Source of the DNA: Amoebidium appalachense
Taxonomy: Eukaryota > Ichthyosporea
Assembly: GCA_963693365.1 (NCBI GenBank)
Contig: CAVNZM010000003.1
Location: forward strand, 8,122,001 to 8,186,000
Reading direction: 5' to 3'
Length of the DNA stretch: 64,000 nt
Shown: in pieces, positions 1-11,637 of the stretch
How the letters are laid out: every line of letters begins with the position of its first letter
Numbering within the stretch: position 1 is the stretch's first letter
Notes under the pieces: model-generated
What the model was told of the DNA's origin: nothing
Databases searched by the model: none
What the model saw: the letters and a program-made list of their open reading frames with translations, nothing else
Position numbers and translations under genes: made by a program

Positions 1-242
1 GTGTTTCGTTCTTCTTGCATCACTATCTGACACTTTCCGATCACCCCGTCTCCTACACACACACACACACACAACACACATGCACGCACATACACGCAAC
101 CACCCACCCTCACACGCACGCACGCACACACATTATCTTTCCCTCCTAACTACCCCTTCCTCCTTCCTCCTCCTCTCCCCTCCAACCCCTCCAACCCCCT
201 CCACACACACACACACACACACACTTTTATACACACACACAG
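1..242 (+). other. Intron sequence at the left window edge
   Basis: Low-complexity pyrimidine and CA-rich DNA ending in a (CA)n CAG acceptor at 242. It is read as intron of the zinc-knuckle gene whose first visible exon starts at 243. No exon could be supported here. Confidence 0.6.
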
Positions 243-957
243 ACCGCCGAGGTTCAAGAGCTCCAGTCCCGCCTGCACCACACCATCCAGTCCATCCAAG
301 ACACCCTTCACAGCGATCAACCCAGCAGTGAACTGCAGCAACTAGACACCACAGTCACAGAACTGTGGACGGCTATCAAAGAGGAGTGGGCAACGGCAGG
401 CGATGCACCGGCAAAGTATTTGAACTCCCCCCTCCCCCTCCCTTGTTGATGAGCTCTGCTTATGATGCATACTACGCGCGTTGCTGATGTTGCATAGGTA
501 AATGTTTGCCTTTGCATGTGTCCTGCACGGTGTTTCTCATCGCGTAGTTGTACTTCATACCATGTTCCGCATTCTAACCAAACCCTCCCTCCCCCCCCCG
601 CGGGTACTGTGGATTACTTGAGTCCCCCCTGAGGATGGGCTCTACTTATTATGCATACTCTATATGTGTGGTTTGCACTCTTTTAAGGCTATATTCTAGT
701 TGCTTATGCTCATTCCCCCCACAGGAAAGCAAAGGCGGAACAGAAAGACTTCAGGAAGAAGGTAACCCCCTCCCCCCTCCCCCCTCCCCCTCCCCCTCCC
801 CCCTCCCCCTCCCCCCATCCAATCCTCCTCCTCATCCGACGATCGATGATAATGTGCATGATTTTACCTTTAATTCGATGAACTCCCCCTCCCCCCCCCC
901 CCCCCCCCCCCCCCCCCCCAGACAGTGGGAAGAGAGATCGGTCATTTCTTTTTTTTC

Positions 958-988
<31 letters not shown>

Positions 989-1863
989 GCAGCATTGCAT
1001 AACCAGTTTTGAAGATTTTATTCTGACGATGTGATTGGGCGGCAGCTGAGGAGGTTGGAGGCTCGTCTGTCGGAGTGGCGCCAGAGGGGCACTGATGACG
1101 TCAAGACCGTACGTGCACACACAGAGACACATGCACGTGCTCCCACATGCATTGCATAAACCTGCAAACGGGCATGCGCACGCACACACACACACGCAAA
1201 CACAAACACACACACACTCATACTCGACCTTGTGCACGCTCACACACACAACGCACCATGGAAGTGCACACAACCTCTCTGCAAGATGAAACCGGCTATT
1301 GTTTCGGCACTCTCATGCACACTACACACAACCAAAAGCACACTTCTAATTCAACAGCACATTCCCCCACCTCTATCTAATTCAACCAACCAGAACCCCC
1401 CTCCCCCCCCCCCCCCCCCCCCCTCCTCCCCACCCACCCACCCATCCTTGCCGTCCACCTATTTAATGGTTTTACAGTCTGGCAAGGTGTATAGGGATAT
1501 CTAGGTATATCTAATCATTTTTCTAACCCATTGTTCCCATTTTTTCCATATCTTTCCTGACTTGCTCAATTTCCGTGCCTGTTTGCCGGTGAGTTTACAA
1601 GACGTAAATCTCAGTCCACCTGACTTCCTTTCCCCAAAAGTCATGGCAAGTGTACCTTATCGGCTCTATCACCTTTGAAATTTCTGAGCAAATCTCAACG
1701 ATTACAGTTCTGATCGTGAAATTTCACAGTTGCTATCGCTCCGGAGTATCCAAGAGGCATTGGTTCTGTCTCTGCTTGTGGCCGTGGGTCAGGCACAGCA
1801 CAGAGAGGTGTGTGCCTACCCTCTCTCTCTCTCTCTCTCTCCCCCCCCCCCCCCCCCCCCCCC

Positions 1864-1949
<86 letters not shown>

Positions 1950-2574
1950 CGAACTACCACCACCCACAAAGAATGAAAAGGAAAATGGAGCAAGGAATGA
2001 CGAATGACCACTTGTTTTCGTATTCTTTGGTTCTGGCTGGGCATTCCCGTGCATCCCGTCATATATCTCACCTCCATCCTATCTAGCCGCTATAGTTCTG
2101 GCCTGGGCATACATACTCGTATGTCATGTCATATCTCATCTCTATCCTGTCTAGCCACCATAGTTCTGGCCGGGGCATACCTGTATATCCCGTCATTTAT
2201 TTCACCTCTACCATATCTAGCCACTGTTTTTCTGGCCTTGGCATACCTGTATGTCCCGTATTATGTCTCATCTCCCTCCTATAGCACTATAGCTCTCAGC
2301 TGGGCATACCCGTATACCCCATCATATATCTCACCTCTATCATATCTTGCCACTGAAGGTCTTGCTTGGAATTACCCGAATATGTCGTCATATATCTCAC
2401 CTCTATCATATCTTGCCACTGAAGGTCTTGCCTGGAAATACCCGTATATCCCGTCATATATCTCACCCGTATTATATCCAGGCACTTGGCCGGCAGGAGC
2501 TTCTTGTGCGGTCCAAGGAGATTGCCGACGGCATCTACACACAGACACAGCAGCTACGCACACAGTATGTGGCC

Positions 2575-2642
<68 letters not shown>

Positions 2643-2733
2643 CGCGCGCGCGCGCGCGCGCGTGTGCTGTGTTCCCCGGCTCGTGTCACTGCTTGGGCTT
2701 TTGCGGTGGGTCCCCGATGCAAGGTGAATGACT

Positions 2734-2765
<32 letters not shown>

Positions 2766-2986
2766 CCCCCCCCCCCCCCCCCCCTCTTCCTGGAGAAAGG
2801 GCTATATTGATGTTGCATACTTTGACATGGCTTTTTTGCAAATTTCTGTTACACGTTGTACTTTTTGTGTTTCGTACTATATACCACATTTCACTAACCC
2901 CCCTCCCCCTCCCCCTCCCCGGCACACACCGACACACCGACACACAACGCACACACTTTCACTTATCCACACACATCCGGTTACCT

Positions 2987-3027
<41 letters not shown>

Positions 3028-3071
3028 ACCACCACCACCACCACCACCACCACCACCACCACCACCCCCAA

Positions 3072-3108
<37 letters not shown>

Positions 3109-3306
3109 GCTTTCCCATGCTGCCACGTGTTGTGTTGTACGTGTCCTGGTAACGGAATACAACATTCAAATCCCCCCCCCCCCCCCCCCCCCCCCTCTCC
3201 CCCCCCTCCCCCCTTCCCCCTCTGATAACTACGGTAATTGACAACCCCTCGACCACTCCCACCAACACACAACATTACACACCCGTACAAGCGCTTCCAC
3301 GCGCTA

Positions 3307-3337
<31 letters not shown>

Positions 3338-3936
3338 GTACACACGTAAACACACACACACACACACGTACACACACACACACACACGTACACACACTCA
3401 CACACACGTACACACACACGTACACACACACACGTACACACACACACGTACACACACACACACACACACACACAGATACCAGCAGTGCAGTAGTGACGGT
3501 TGGGCCCGTCTCCACTGTGCGCTTGGTGCTCTCTTGGCCAATCAGCTGTCAGCGTGCTGCCACGATGCAACGGTTGGAGGCATTGCACCATCTGCTGTGG
3601 TTGTGCCTCGCCCCGTGCAGCCGGAGGAGCATGCAAGCAGTACCGATGCACAGCAACAGGTATTTATTTGTGTGCGTGTGTTGTGTTGTGTCTGATTGAG
3701 GTGAGGGGGTGGAAAGGGGAGGGGGGGGGGGGGGGGTGTTGTTTGCGAGGCAGGGCAGAGGGAGAGGGGGGAAAGAGGGGTGGAGTAGTGGGAGGGAGGG
3801 GGGTTACGAAGCTGCCTTTTTGAATGTGTCGAGTGAGGGTTGGGCAGATACCTATTTCCTGCTTAGTCTTCTATATGCGCTACATGGTTGCATTTTCTTG
3901 GGTGGGGGGTGAGAGGGGGGAAGGGGAAGAGAGGGT

Positions 3937-3999
<63 letters not shown>

Positions 4000-5482
4000 T
4001 GGTGAGTATCGGTTATTGCTTGCATGGGTTGTGGTGCTGTCTCGACACGTCTTTTGCTCTTGACTAAAGCTGCCATCGCATGGTTATTCCTTTGTAATCG
4101 ATTTTGAATCGACATTCAAACCAACACCAACGAAACATCATATTGTTTCCACCCACTAACATATTAGTTGCACGTCTCTACAGAAGTCCAAACCAAAGAA
4201 AAAAGACGCCGCACCCAAACAGCAACCAACAACGAAAACCACCACCGACCCCCCACCCCCAACCATAACCACAAAACCTTCCTCCGTGACTGAAACCACA
4301 CCCACCACCAAAGATTCCCCATCGACTACAAACGGGGAACCAGAAAGCAAAAAATCAAAGAAAAAAGCCAAACAAGCCGCCAACACCAACACCAACACGG
4401 AACCCACCCCATACACCGGCCCTCCCCTTTCCACATCCGCCCTCCCACCCGTCTCTACCAACCGACCCACACGTCCCGTTCAAACAGGACCCGTAGGACC
4501 TTCTTTCGCAGCCCTAGCTGCGATGCAACCCCCCAAAACAGACCAGACCCCCCCATATGTTCAACCCACACCACTCCCCACACCTACGCAACCCCCCGCC
4601 GAATCTCCCTCTGTCTCCGTTTCTTCTTCCAACCCCACGAGCACAAACCAACTTCCTCCCCCCTCCGTCCCTTCACCTTCAACCCTAACGCAATCGGTTT
4701 CGGAGTCACCGGCGGCGAGCGCGACGGTTGAGAATCATGTGAATACCAATGCGGGTGCCGGGAATATTGGGGGAATATCCGGGAACATTGGGAATATTCC
4801 CGACCCACTGCTTGCGAGCCAGGTGGAGGCTTTGGCTGCGGCCGTGCCGGCGCAGAATTTGGCGCTGATGGTCGTGCAGGCGGCGGCTGAAAAGGTGTGT
4901 GTGCATTCTGATTGGGTGATTTTAGCATTTAAAATCACACTTTCCCTGCTTGGTCTGGTTTGGCAATGTGAGTGTAGGTCGATTGAGTGCTTCCATCGCT
5001 TTTATTTGCTAGTATTCTCCCCCCCCCCCCCCCCCCCCACCCCACCCCACCCCCACCCCACCCCCACCCCCACCTCCCACTCCCTTCCTCCCGCCCACCA
5101 CCACCCAACATGCACGCCCACGCAGACACGCTTGCATGTGGACGCGCATGGACACGTGCACACACACACACACACACAAACAAGCAAGCAAACAAACAAA
5201 CAAACACATACACACCACTCTTACACACCACTATCACTTTCTTGGGACATTAAACCGTGGAACTGGCGTGTGCCGGCCGTCCTTCCTTGTCTCCCTCACT
5301 GACACTCATTAGCCCCCCCCCCCCCCCCCCTTCCCCCCGGGACGCGCACACACACACATGCACACACAAACACACATGCGCCCACACATACACACACTTA
5401 CACACACTTACACATACAGATACACACACGCACACACACACACACACACATACCCCTCCCTCCTCCCCTCCTCCCCTCCCCA

Positions 5483-5531
<49 letters not shown>

Positions 5532-6956
5532 CGCGCCTAGTAGAGCAGTACACATCCGCTATGGACCAACTCCGTCATGCCTACCAACGCATTGCCCACC
5601 TCGAATCCGCCGTTTCATCTCTCGAACGTAATCTCATTCTCGCATCTCAAGCCGCCGCGGCCGCCAGCCCCCGTCCCCCCTTCATGCCATACCCGCACCC
5701 AATGGCACCCGGCCAGGAATTACCATTTTTGGCAGGTGGTATGCCCCCCTCCCCCGGGGGGTTACGGGCTTCCCACACATGGAATTCCTCCTATGGGACC
5801 TCCCCAAAACCTTCCCCCCACCAGCATGCAACCGGCTTATTCGGCACCGCTTCACCAAACTCCCCCAGTGTCTGAGAGTGTGCAGGAGGGGTGGGGAACC
5901 AAGGAAGAATTCAAAACGGATGCGGGTGGGAGCGTGTACGTGCCCCCCCATGCACGTGCACACAGTCAGTCAAACCCGCCTCTCCCTTCTGCACCTCTGC
6001 CCCCCCCTTCCGGCAGTAACAAGTATAACCCAACACGCGGACAAAACGAGAGAGACACACGTGGGGAACGTGGGGAGCCGCGTTCTGAGCGCGAACGCGA
6101 ACGTGAAAGAGAAAGAGAGAGGGAGACACCCAGAAAGCAAACATGGACGCGTGGGGGTGCAGGAGGAAACGTTGATGCTGAGAGAGAGAAAGATAAGAGT
6201 GTTAGGGATGATGCAATGAGAAATTGGAGGGAAGGAAGGGAGGCACAGAGGAGAGAGTCCCAGTCAAACGTTGTTGCTAAGGAGGACAACGCGTCAGCGC
6301 CTCTCCCCCAGATGTGCGTGCACACCTACTCCCCCCCTCCCCCCCCCCCTCCTCCTCTCCCTCCCCTGCCCCTTCCAAGTGTTAACCGCATTCCACCCCC
6401 CGGCCCTCGAGACTTAATTTTTTTCAGCTGGTGTAGTATGTTAGCCAGGGAAGTATCGACTTAGGTAGCGACGGGGGAGCTTCCTAGAAGCCCCGTCTCC
6501 TGAGTTCTTATCTATATTTTTCTTGCTTCTGCTTTACTGCTGCAACTTTAACCCCCGGCCTTTCCCACTGCCCTTGCCTGCATAAGCAACCCTGCTCGTC
6601 TCTGATCAAGACGGGTGACCTACCCATGTTCAAGTGAAACAGTATCTGAGTTGGGTTTCGTTAACGAGTTGAATAGGTCGAAACTCGGGTACTGTGGATG
6701 ACGTCGGCCCCCCATGAATGGATGGGCTCTGCCTATTATGCATACTCTTTATGTATGGCTTGCATTCTGCATCGTGTTATCCGTTTGTTCTTGTGTACTT
6801 CGTACTTTTTGACACATTCAAACCCCCCCCCCCCCCCCCCCCCCCAGGTGCTCTGTCTGTCCGATTTTGGGGTGTATGCCAGGTTTACGTCCAGCATCTT
6901 GGTGCTTCTCACTTTGTGCTTCTTGCTTATAGCTGTCTTACCTCGTTGAACTTATC

Positions 6957-6987
<31 letters not shown>

Positions 6988-7005
6988 ACCTCCCCTCCTC
7001 ACTCT

Positions 7006-7046
<41 letters not shown>

Positions 7047-7323
7047 CCCCCCCCCCCCCCCTTCTGCCTCTCTCCCTCTCTCTCTCTACCTCTCCTCCTC
7101 TCTCAACCCCCTCTCTTTTGAGATTTCCACCACCAGACCGCTCACCACCCACCCACCACACAGCAATCCGCGTGATGACGACAAAGCACATGGGCGGCAC
7201 CGTCACTTCTGTGGCAACTGTGGCCGCAGTGGGCATACATCGTTTGACTGCACCGTGCCATGTAGGTATTGCGGCAAACAGCATCTGGCGGAACACTGCC
7301 CTCAGAACCAGAGATTGTTGTGA
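243..7323 (+). CDS. Coiled-coil, Pro/Thr-rich, double zinc-knuckle protein (5' partial), function unknown
   Basis: Nine exons join with consistent phase: 243-415, 725-761, 1046-1108, 1730-1807, 2482-2564, 3476-3659, 4184-4894, 5531-6313 and 7164-7323 (TGA). The visible protein is about 757 aa and its N-terminus lies left of the window. The first exons encode charged helical segments likely to form coiled coils. Exon 4184-4894 is Thr/Pro-rich with basic KSKPKKK and KKSKKKAK clusters. Exon 5531-6313 starts with a heptad-like helix, then becomes Pro-rich and ends in an Arg-Glu alternating stretch. The last exon carries two zinc knuckles, CX2CX4HX4C then CX2CX3HX4C, at the extreme C-terminus. Knuckles with RE and basic tracts suggest RNA binding, but that is inference. 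I do not recognise the family. Exon 5531-6313 is 783 bases where splicing phase needs 782. The extra base lies at the C/G run 5746-5762, probably a consensus error. Confidence 0.72.
434..575 (+). repeat. R1 interspersed repeat, 3' part
   Basis: Copy of the window's main interspersed repeat, from the GAGCTCTGCTTATGATGCAT block through the CATGTTCCGCATTCTAACC end, followed by a C-rich run. It lies in the first visible intron of the zinc-knuckle gene, in sense orientation. Confidence 0.7.
601..720 (+). repeat. R1 interspersed repeat, diverged copy
   Basis: Begins CGGGTACTGTGGATTACTTG and continues GAGGATGGGCTCTACTTATT, matching the central part of the copy at 6586-6845. Same intron and orientation as the preceding copy; the 3' half is diverged. 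Confidence 0.6.
951..989. repeat. Composite poly-T then poly-G tract
   Basis: A T-rich run passes directly into more than 20 G. On the other strand this reads C(n)A(n), the composite that recurs throughout the window. Confidence 0.9.
1814..1948. repeat. (CT)n, C-run, (CA)n compound microsatellite
   Basis: A CT tract, a poly-C run and about 40 CA units follow in order within an intron of the zinc-knuckle gene, starting a few bases after the donor at 1808. Confidence 0.95.
2027..2480 (+). repeat. ~62-66 bp minisatellite, about seven copies
   Basis: Imperfect tandem copies of a unit containing TATCTCACCTCTATCATATC, TAGCCACTGTAGTTCTGGCC and a GGGCATACC block. The TCTCACCTC core recurs near 2065, 2130, 2199, 2263, 2325, 2393 and 2459. 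The array ends at the acceptor of exon 2482-2564, so part of its last unit supplies that splice site. Confidence 0.9.
2577..2664. repeat. (GT)n(GC)n microsatellite next to a splice donor
   Basis: About 28 GT units followed by about 14 GC units, starting 12 bases after the donor of exon 2482-2564. The same intron ends in (CA)n at 3446-3474. Confidence 0.95.
2805..2900 (+). repeat. R1 interspersed repeat, 3' part, diverged
   Basis: The blocks TTGATGTTGCATACTTTGA and TTTCGTACTATATACCACAT, ending ATTTCACTAACC then poly-C, follow the order seen in the copies at 26607 and 63752. Sense to the host gene. Confidence 0.5.
3904..3998. repeat. Long poly-G tract
   Basis: G-rich DNA containing an uninterrupted G run of about 60 bases in the intron between exons 3476-3659 and 4184-4894. 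Its length is likely unstable in the assembly. Confidence 0.9.
6586..6845 (+). repeat. R1 interspersed repeat, near full length (~240 bp plus poly-C tail)
   Basis: The best 5' reference copy. It starts CTGCTCGTCTCTGATCAAGA and runs through TGAGTTGGGTTTCGTTAACG, a GGTCGAAACTC box resembling a tRNA B box, and GATGGGCTCTGCCTATTATG. It ends at GACACATTCAAA followed by a C run. It lies in the last intron of the zinc-knuckle gene, in sense orientation. Confidence 0.85.
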
Positions 7324-7418
7324 GAGAGCGGGTGGGTGTGTTTGTGTGTGTGTCTTGTGGGTTTCTTTGTTTGTTTTTTTGGTGCGTGGTCGGGGTTGGG
7401 GCGGTTTTTTTTTTTTTT

Positions 7419-7449
<31 letters not shown>

Positions 7450-7622
7450 GGGGGGGATGTGTGTTGGTGGTTTGGCGTTGGGACGTGTGTTTGGGGTCGG
7501 TTAGTGCCTACGATTGGCAACAAAATGGATGTTATGCTCCACAGTGTTCCATTTCTCTCATTGACTACACACGCGGGTGTGTGCTCACTCACACACACAA
7601 ACACTATATAAACACGTGCGGG

Positions 7623-7653
<31 letters not shown>

Positions 7654-8231
7654 ACGGACACTGAACGAAAACAAACGAGAAGATGACAATGCGACGAAGT
7701 GATCAGAAGAGCAAGTGATGGTTGGGGTTGAAAATCAGTGTTGATATTCTTGATGCTGCAATATTCAATTATGTTGCTTGGTTTGGTGTCTTGGTTAGTG
7801 CATCCTTGCAGATTATGTTTGTTTGTAACTGCTTTATGATTCCATTGGATTTCCCTTTGTTGAGTAATGTGTTGTCGTTATTGCTGTTGATACTTAGTAT
7901 TTAGGTTGTTGTGTGCTGAGATTCAACGTTTGTATGTTTGTGACCAGACCACCATGCTCTAGATACTGATTAAGGGTTGAATGTTCTTTCCTCGTTGATG
8001 TTCCTTTGTGATTCAAGCATGAGGTTTGTTATGCTTAACATTATCGATAGTACAGATTATAATTGTTTGACAATCAATGCATGTACAAAGTGTTAGTGTG
8101 TTTCATGTCATTCATAGCGAGAAAACAGTGATCTATCTTGATGCGGGGGGGAAAAAATTGGGCAAGACACAGCTGGTCTGTGTGATTTTGGTATCCGTTC
8201 GATTTCGGCGATCAATAAAGATCTGTGCGAT
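7324..8231. other. Intergenic DNA downstream of the zinc-knuckle gene
   Basis: Contains a T(n)G(n) tract at 7407-7456, a (CA)n tract near 7624-7649 and AT-richer unique DNA from 7680 on. No exon is supported. Confidence 0.6.
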
Positions 8232-8749
8232 TTCCATTTCATGCAGGCCCTACACATACAGGCGGCAGCCAAAAAAGAAGAAAGAAGGAAGGAATGGAAA
8301 AGAGAGAAAGAGAGAGAGAGAGAGAAGAGAAAAGAGAAAAAAAAGAAAGAAAAATAGAGGACCAGGTAAACCAACGCTGAACCACCCGTATGCGTAAGAA
8401 GGCGGCCTTCAACGCGTACCGGAGCAAGAAGCCCCCTCCCCCCCCCCCCCCCCCCCCCAACCCCCCTGCCGGCATAGAACGTGTGGGTCGGCAAGCTATA
8501 TGGCGGAGTGACTGGTTTACCATCGAAACCATCTCCCATTCCCTGAACCCTCTTTACCCTCCTCCCCCTCCTCCCCCAACACACACACACACCCCTCTCA
8601 CCAGGGAAAAAAAAAAGATATAAATAAAAAAAGCTCATGTGGTGGCCTCTTGCCAGGGGAGCTTTGCAACAGGCTAAAACTAGATGGGATCGAACTCGAG
8701 AGCCGCATCATAAAAACCTTCAGGAACCACCAAGCCAAAAGTAGCAAAG

Positions 8750-8760
<11 letters not shown>
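8232..8760 (+). other. Possible exon fragments, unassigned
   Basis: Two short stretches look faintly coding. At 8232-8366 a CAG acceptor precedes a Lys/Arg/Glu-rich segment ending at a GTAAAC donor. At 8658-8750 another acceptor precedes a frame with LKLDGIELESRIIKTF. They do not join in phase into a gene I can name, and the first is low complexity. They could belong to a small gene or be chance. Confidence 0.2.
8464..8560 (+). repeat. R2 interspersed repeat with poly-C tail
   Basis: Shares ATAGAACGTGTGGG, GGCAAGC, GGAGTGACT, CCATCTC and ATTCCCTGAACCC with 10097-10185 in the same order. It ends in a C-rich tail. Confidence 0.65.
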
Positions 8761-8788
<28 letters not shown>

Positions 8789-9125
8789 TGCCCCCTCCCT
8801 TTTCCCAAAACTTTCCCACCACTCCATCACCCACCCCTATCCACTCCTGATGGCAGGATGCACATTGACGCCCCTCCCCTCCTTCCCCCCTTTCCCCCGC
8901 GGTCAAAGACACACATAAGAATACAAGCCATTACACAAAGACTTGCCAGTTTTGGTACCACTGAAACCCATTATCCCCTTTCGAACAACTGCCTCCCCCC
9001 CACCCCCCACCCCCATCCTCATCCGAAAAAACACGTGCATGTGCACCCACACAGTGGTGACATACACTGTAGTACAATGATTACACACATCGACCCCCAC
9101 AATCACGCACACACCCGCACCCACC

Positions 9126-9172
<47 letters not shown>

Positions 9173-10096
9173 CTCATGCGGCTGTCTCATTGAGAAGGGT
9201 TCATGGCCATTGGGTCTATGGATCAATCTGGATTAAGTTAAAGATACACACGGGTCCAACCCAGGGGAAGGGTGGGGGGGGGGAAGGTCCTATCAGGAGA
9301 GCTATATGAAAGTGCAGTTTGTCTAGGGTCAGAAAGGAGGGGTGGGGGAGATAAAGGGTGGTGGTGTGATTACTCCCGAGAATTCACACTAAAAGGAAGA
9401 ATTTTTCAATTTTCTTTTCGCAGACAGTTGGGGCCGAGCATGGATGGGTGCCACTCAAAAAACGAGACTTCACAGTTACTGTATCAATAATAGTATAAGT
9501 TACCACTTGTTTCATATCTGGATTGCTCCAAAAACAGACACCCGGGGAGAGTTAAGTTTAGTGCAGTTTTCTTTCAGCAGAAAGTTGTGGGGCGACCTAA
9601 ATTTATATGACCTCCGACTGTAACAGTAAAACGTCTTACATCTTACTACGAGCACGCACCCGGTGCATCTCTGTGGGATGCACGATACAGGGGGCAGGTC
9701 AACCCTACGTAGTAGTTAACGAATATTAGTTGCACTACGAAGAGAACGAATTGACATTTGATTGTGGGACAGATCTGGGTTTAGGATTGGTGGGGGAGGC
9801 GGGGGATGATTAGAAAACTGGTCGGAGTGGTATAGAATGACGGGGTTGATTGATCCTGAGCAACGGAGCATTTGCGCTCGCACAGCATGATCTGATTAAA
9901 ATCCTCCCCCCCCCCCCCCCCCTCCCCCCTCCCCCCCCCCCCCCCCCCCCCTCCCCAACCCCTCTCCCTCCCCCCTCGAAGCTTCCCCTCTTCCTTGCCC
10001 CATTTGGTCCTTACCCCTTTCAATCGCGTCCGTAACACTACACGAACCAAGGTGTGAAAAAGAGTAATGGCTTGATGTGATTGGTGCCGTCGGATG
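8761..10096. other. Intergenic DNA, no gene seen
   Basis: Long C runs at 8751-8788 and 9903-9952, a (CA)n tract at 9135-9172 and otherwise unique DNA. Blocks around 9560-9620 and 9755-9775 recur in diverged form at 11085-11150 and 11255-11280, suggesting an old duplicated repeat. Confidence 0.5.
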
Positions 10097-10216
10097 TGTG
10101 CCAAGTATAGAACGTGTGGGGCAGCAAGCAATGGAGTGACTAATTCACCACTGAGCCCATCTCTCATTTCCTGAAACCCCCCCTCCCCCCCCCCCCAAAA
10201 AAAAAAAAAAAAAAAC
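10097..10216 (+). repeat. R2 interspersed repeat ending in C(n)A(n)
   Basis: Second copy of the repeat at 8464. Here the C tail passes directly into about 19 A, so the element ends in a C(n)A(n) tail like that of a retroposed transcript. Confidence 0.65.
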
Positions 10217-11585
10217 TAGACCTCCTCGGCTCTTCCTCATCCTCATTTTCCTATTCCCCCCCCCCCCCCCCCCCCTCCCCTTCAGACACACGCAGACAGA
10301 CGCACCCTCCCTCTGATTCAATATCTCTTGTGTATGCACTGGGTACCAAATCAGGTATTACCATAATAGGAAATAGCTCTCCTCATGGTGGTGCCCTGCG
10401 GTGCTGTGGCCTGAGATCCCCACTCAAGTAACCTCCGCAATATACACAGGCACAATATACATAGGCACGTCTCTATGGATCTTTGGTCGTTCCCCTCCTA
10501 GGCTTAGCCCCCTCCCCCCTCTCCCCCCTCCCCCCCCCCCCCCCCCCCCCCCCCCCAAACCATCCCCCCAGAGTCTCGCGCCCACCACCAACAGGTCGGC
10601 ATGTTGCATTCTGCCGTCAATTTAAGTCGATCAGTTTATATCAAATTGTCTTCAGTGTGATTCCCCCTTAAGTTATTGCGTAATAATTGCCATGTTAAGG
10701 AATCCTAGAGAAACTCCGGTAGCCAAAGTACCCTGCAGGTGGCGCATTAACAGAGCAAGAGCCGTGCTGCCCTTAACCAATCACAAGCCAACACCTTTTT
10801 AATCAGCTGATGTTCTAATCTTTCTTTATCCCTTATCCCCATCTAACATACCGTATGGCATGAAACAACACACACATTCTCCTCTTCCCTTCCGTTTGTG
10901 CTACAATGCCATTTTTATCACACCAAGTCCTTTCTGTTGCTCCACTGCCATGTGGAGAATGGGGGGGACTAAAGCGTGAAACCTGAAGATACTCAAGTAA
11001 TACAGTTTGTTTTACTGGTAAATAGCGGTTTGTTGCAACTCTGCAGGCGTACCTACAACAAACGGGCATGTAATAGTGCATGCAAACTGCAGGTTTCCTT
11101 CAGCTAAAATGGGGGGGCAACCGTGATATATGGTCCCCGACTCCAGAAAGCGCTATTGACTTTGAAAAAATTATTCACTGTGCACAAGAGAGTGAACAGG
11201 CCGTTCACTAACGGTTACGGGCTCAGCTGTTTAATGACGAGAACACATTTGGGATATTTGATTGTGGGACATATCCGGCTAATTGCTCTACCCTATCAAA
11301 CCCAAAACATCCTACCGCTCCGTGGCACCCGTCCCAAGGCCGCTCCATACAACACAGACCCCCCCCCCCCCCCCCCCCCCCCCCCCCTTTCCCCTTCCCC
11401 ACACCCCCCTGCATGGATTAGCCAATATGTACACAACGGTCGGTCAGGTTAGAACACTTGCATCCCACGCTCTTTTTTATGGACTCCTCCTCTAACTCCC
11501 CCCCCCCCCGCCGCCGCCCCCCAACCCTCAATCCGGAGAAAATAATGGACACATGCACGGGCACGCACACACACAAAGCGAGATA

Positions 11586-11637
<52 letters not shown>

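Noticed and set aside
6698-6949. Plus frame with [16 protein letters not shown], recurring elsewhere
   Set aside because: It is a translation of the R1 repeat. The same peptide appears wherever R1 occurs and has no conserved start or length.
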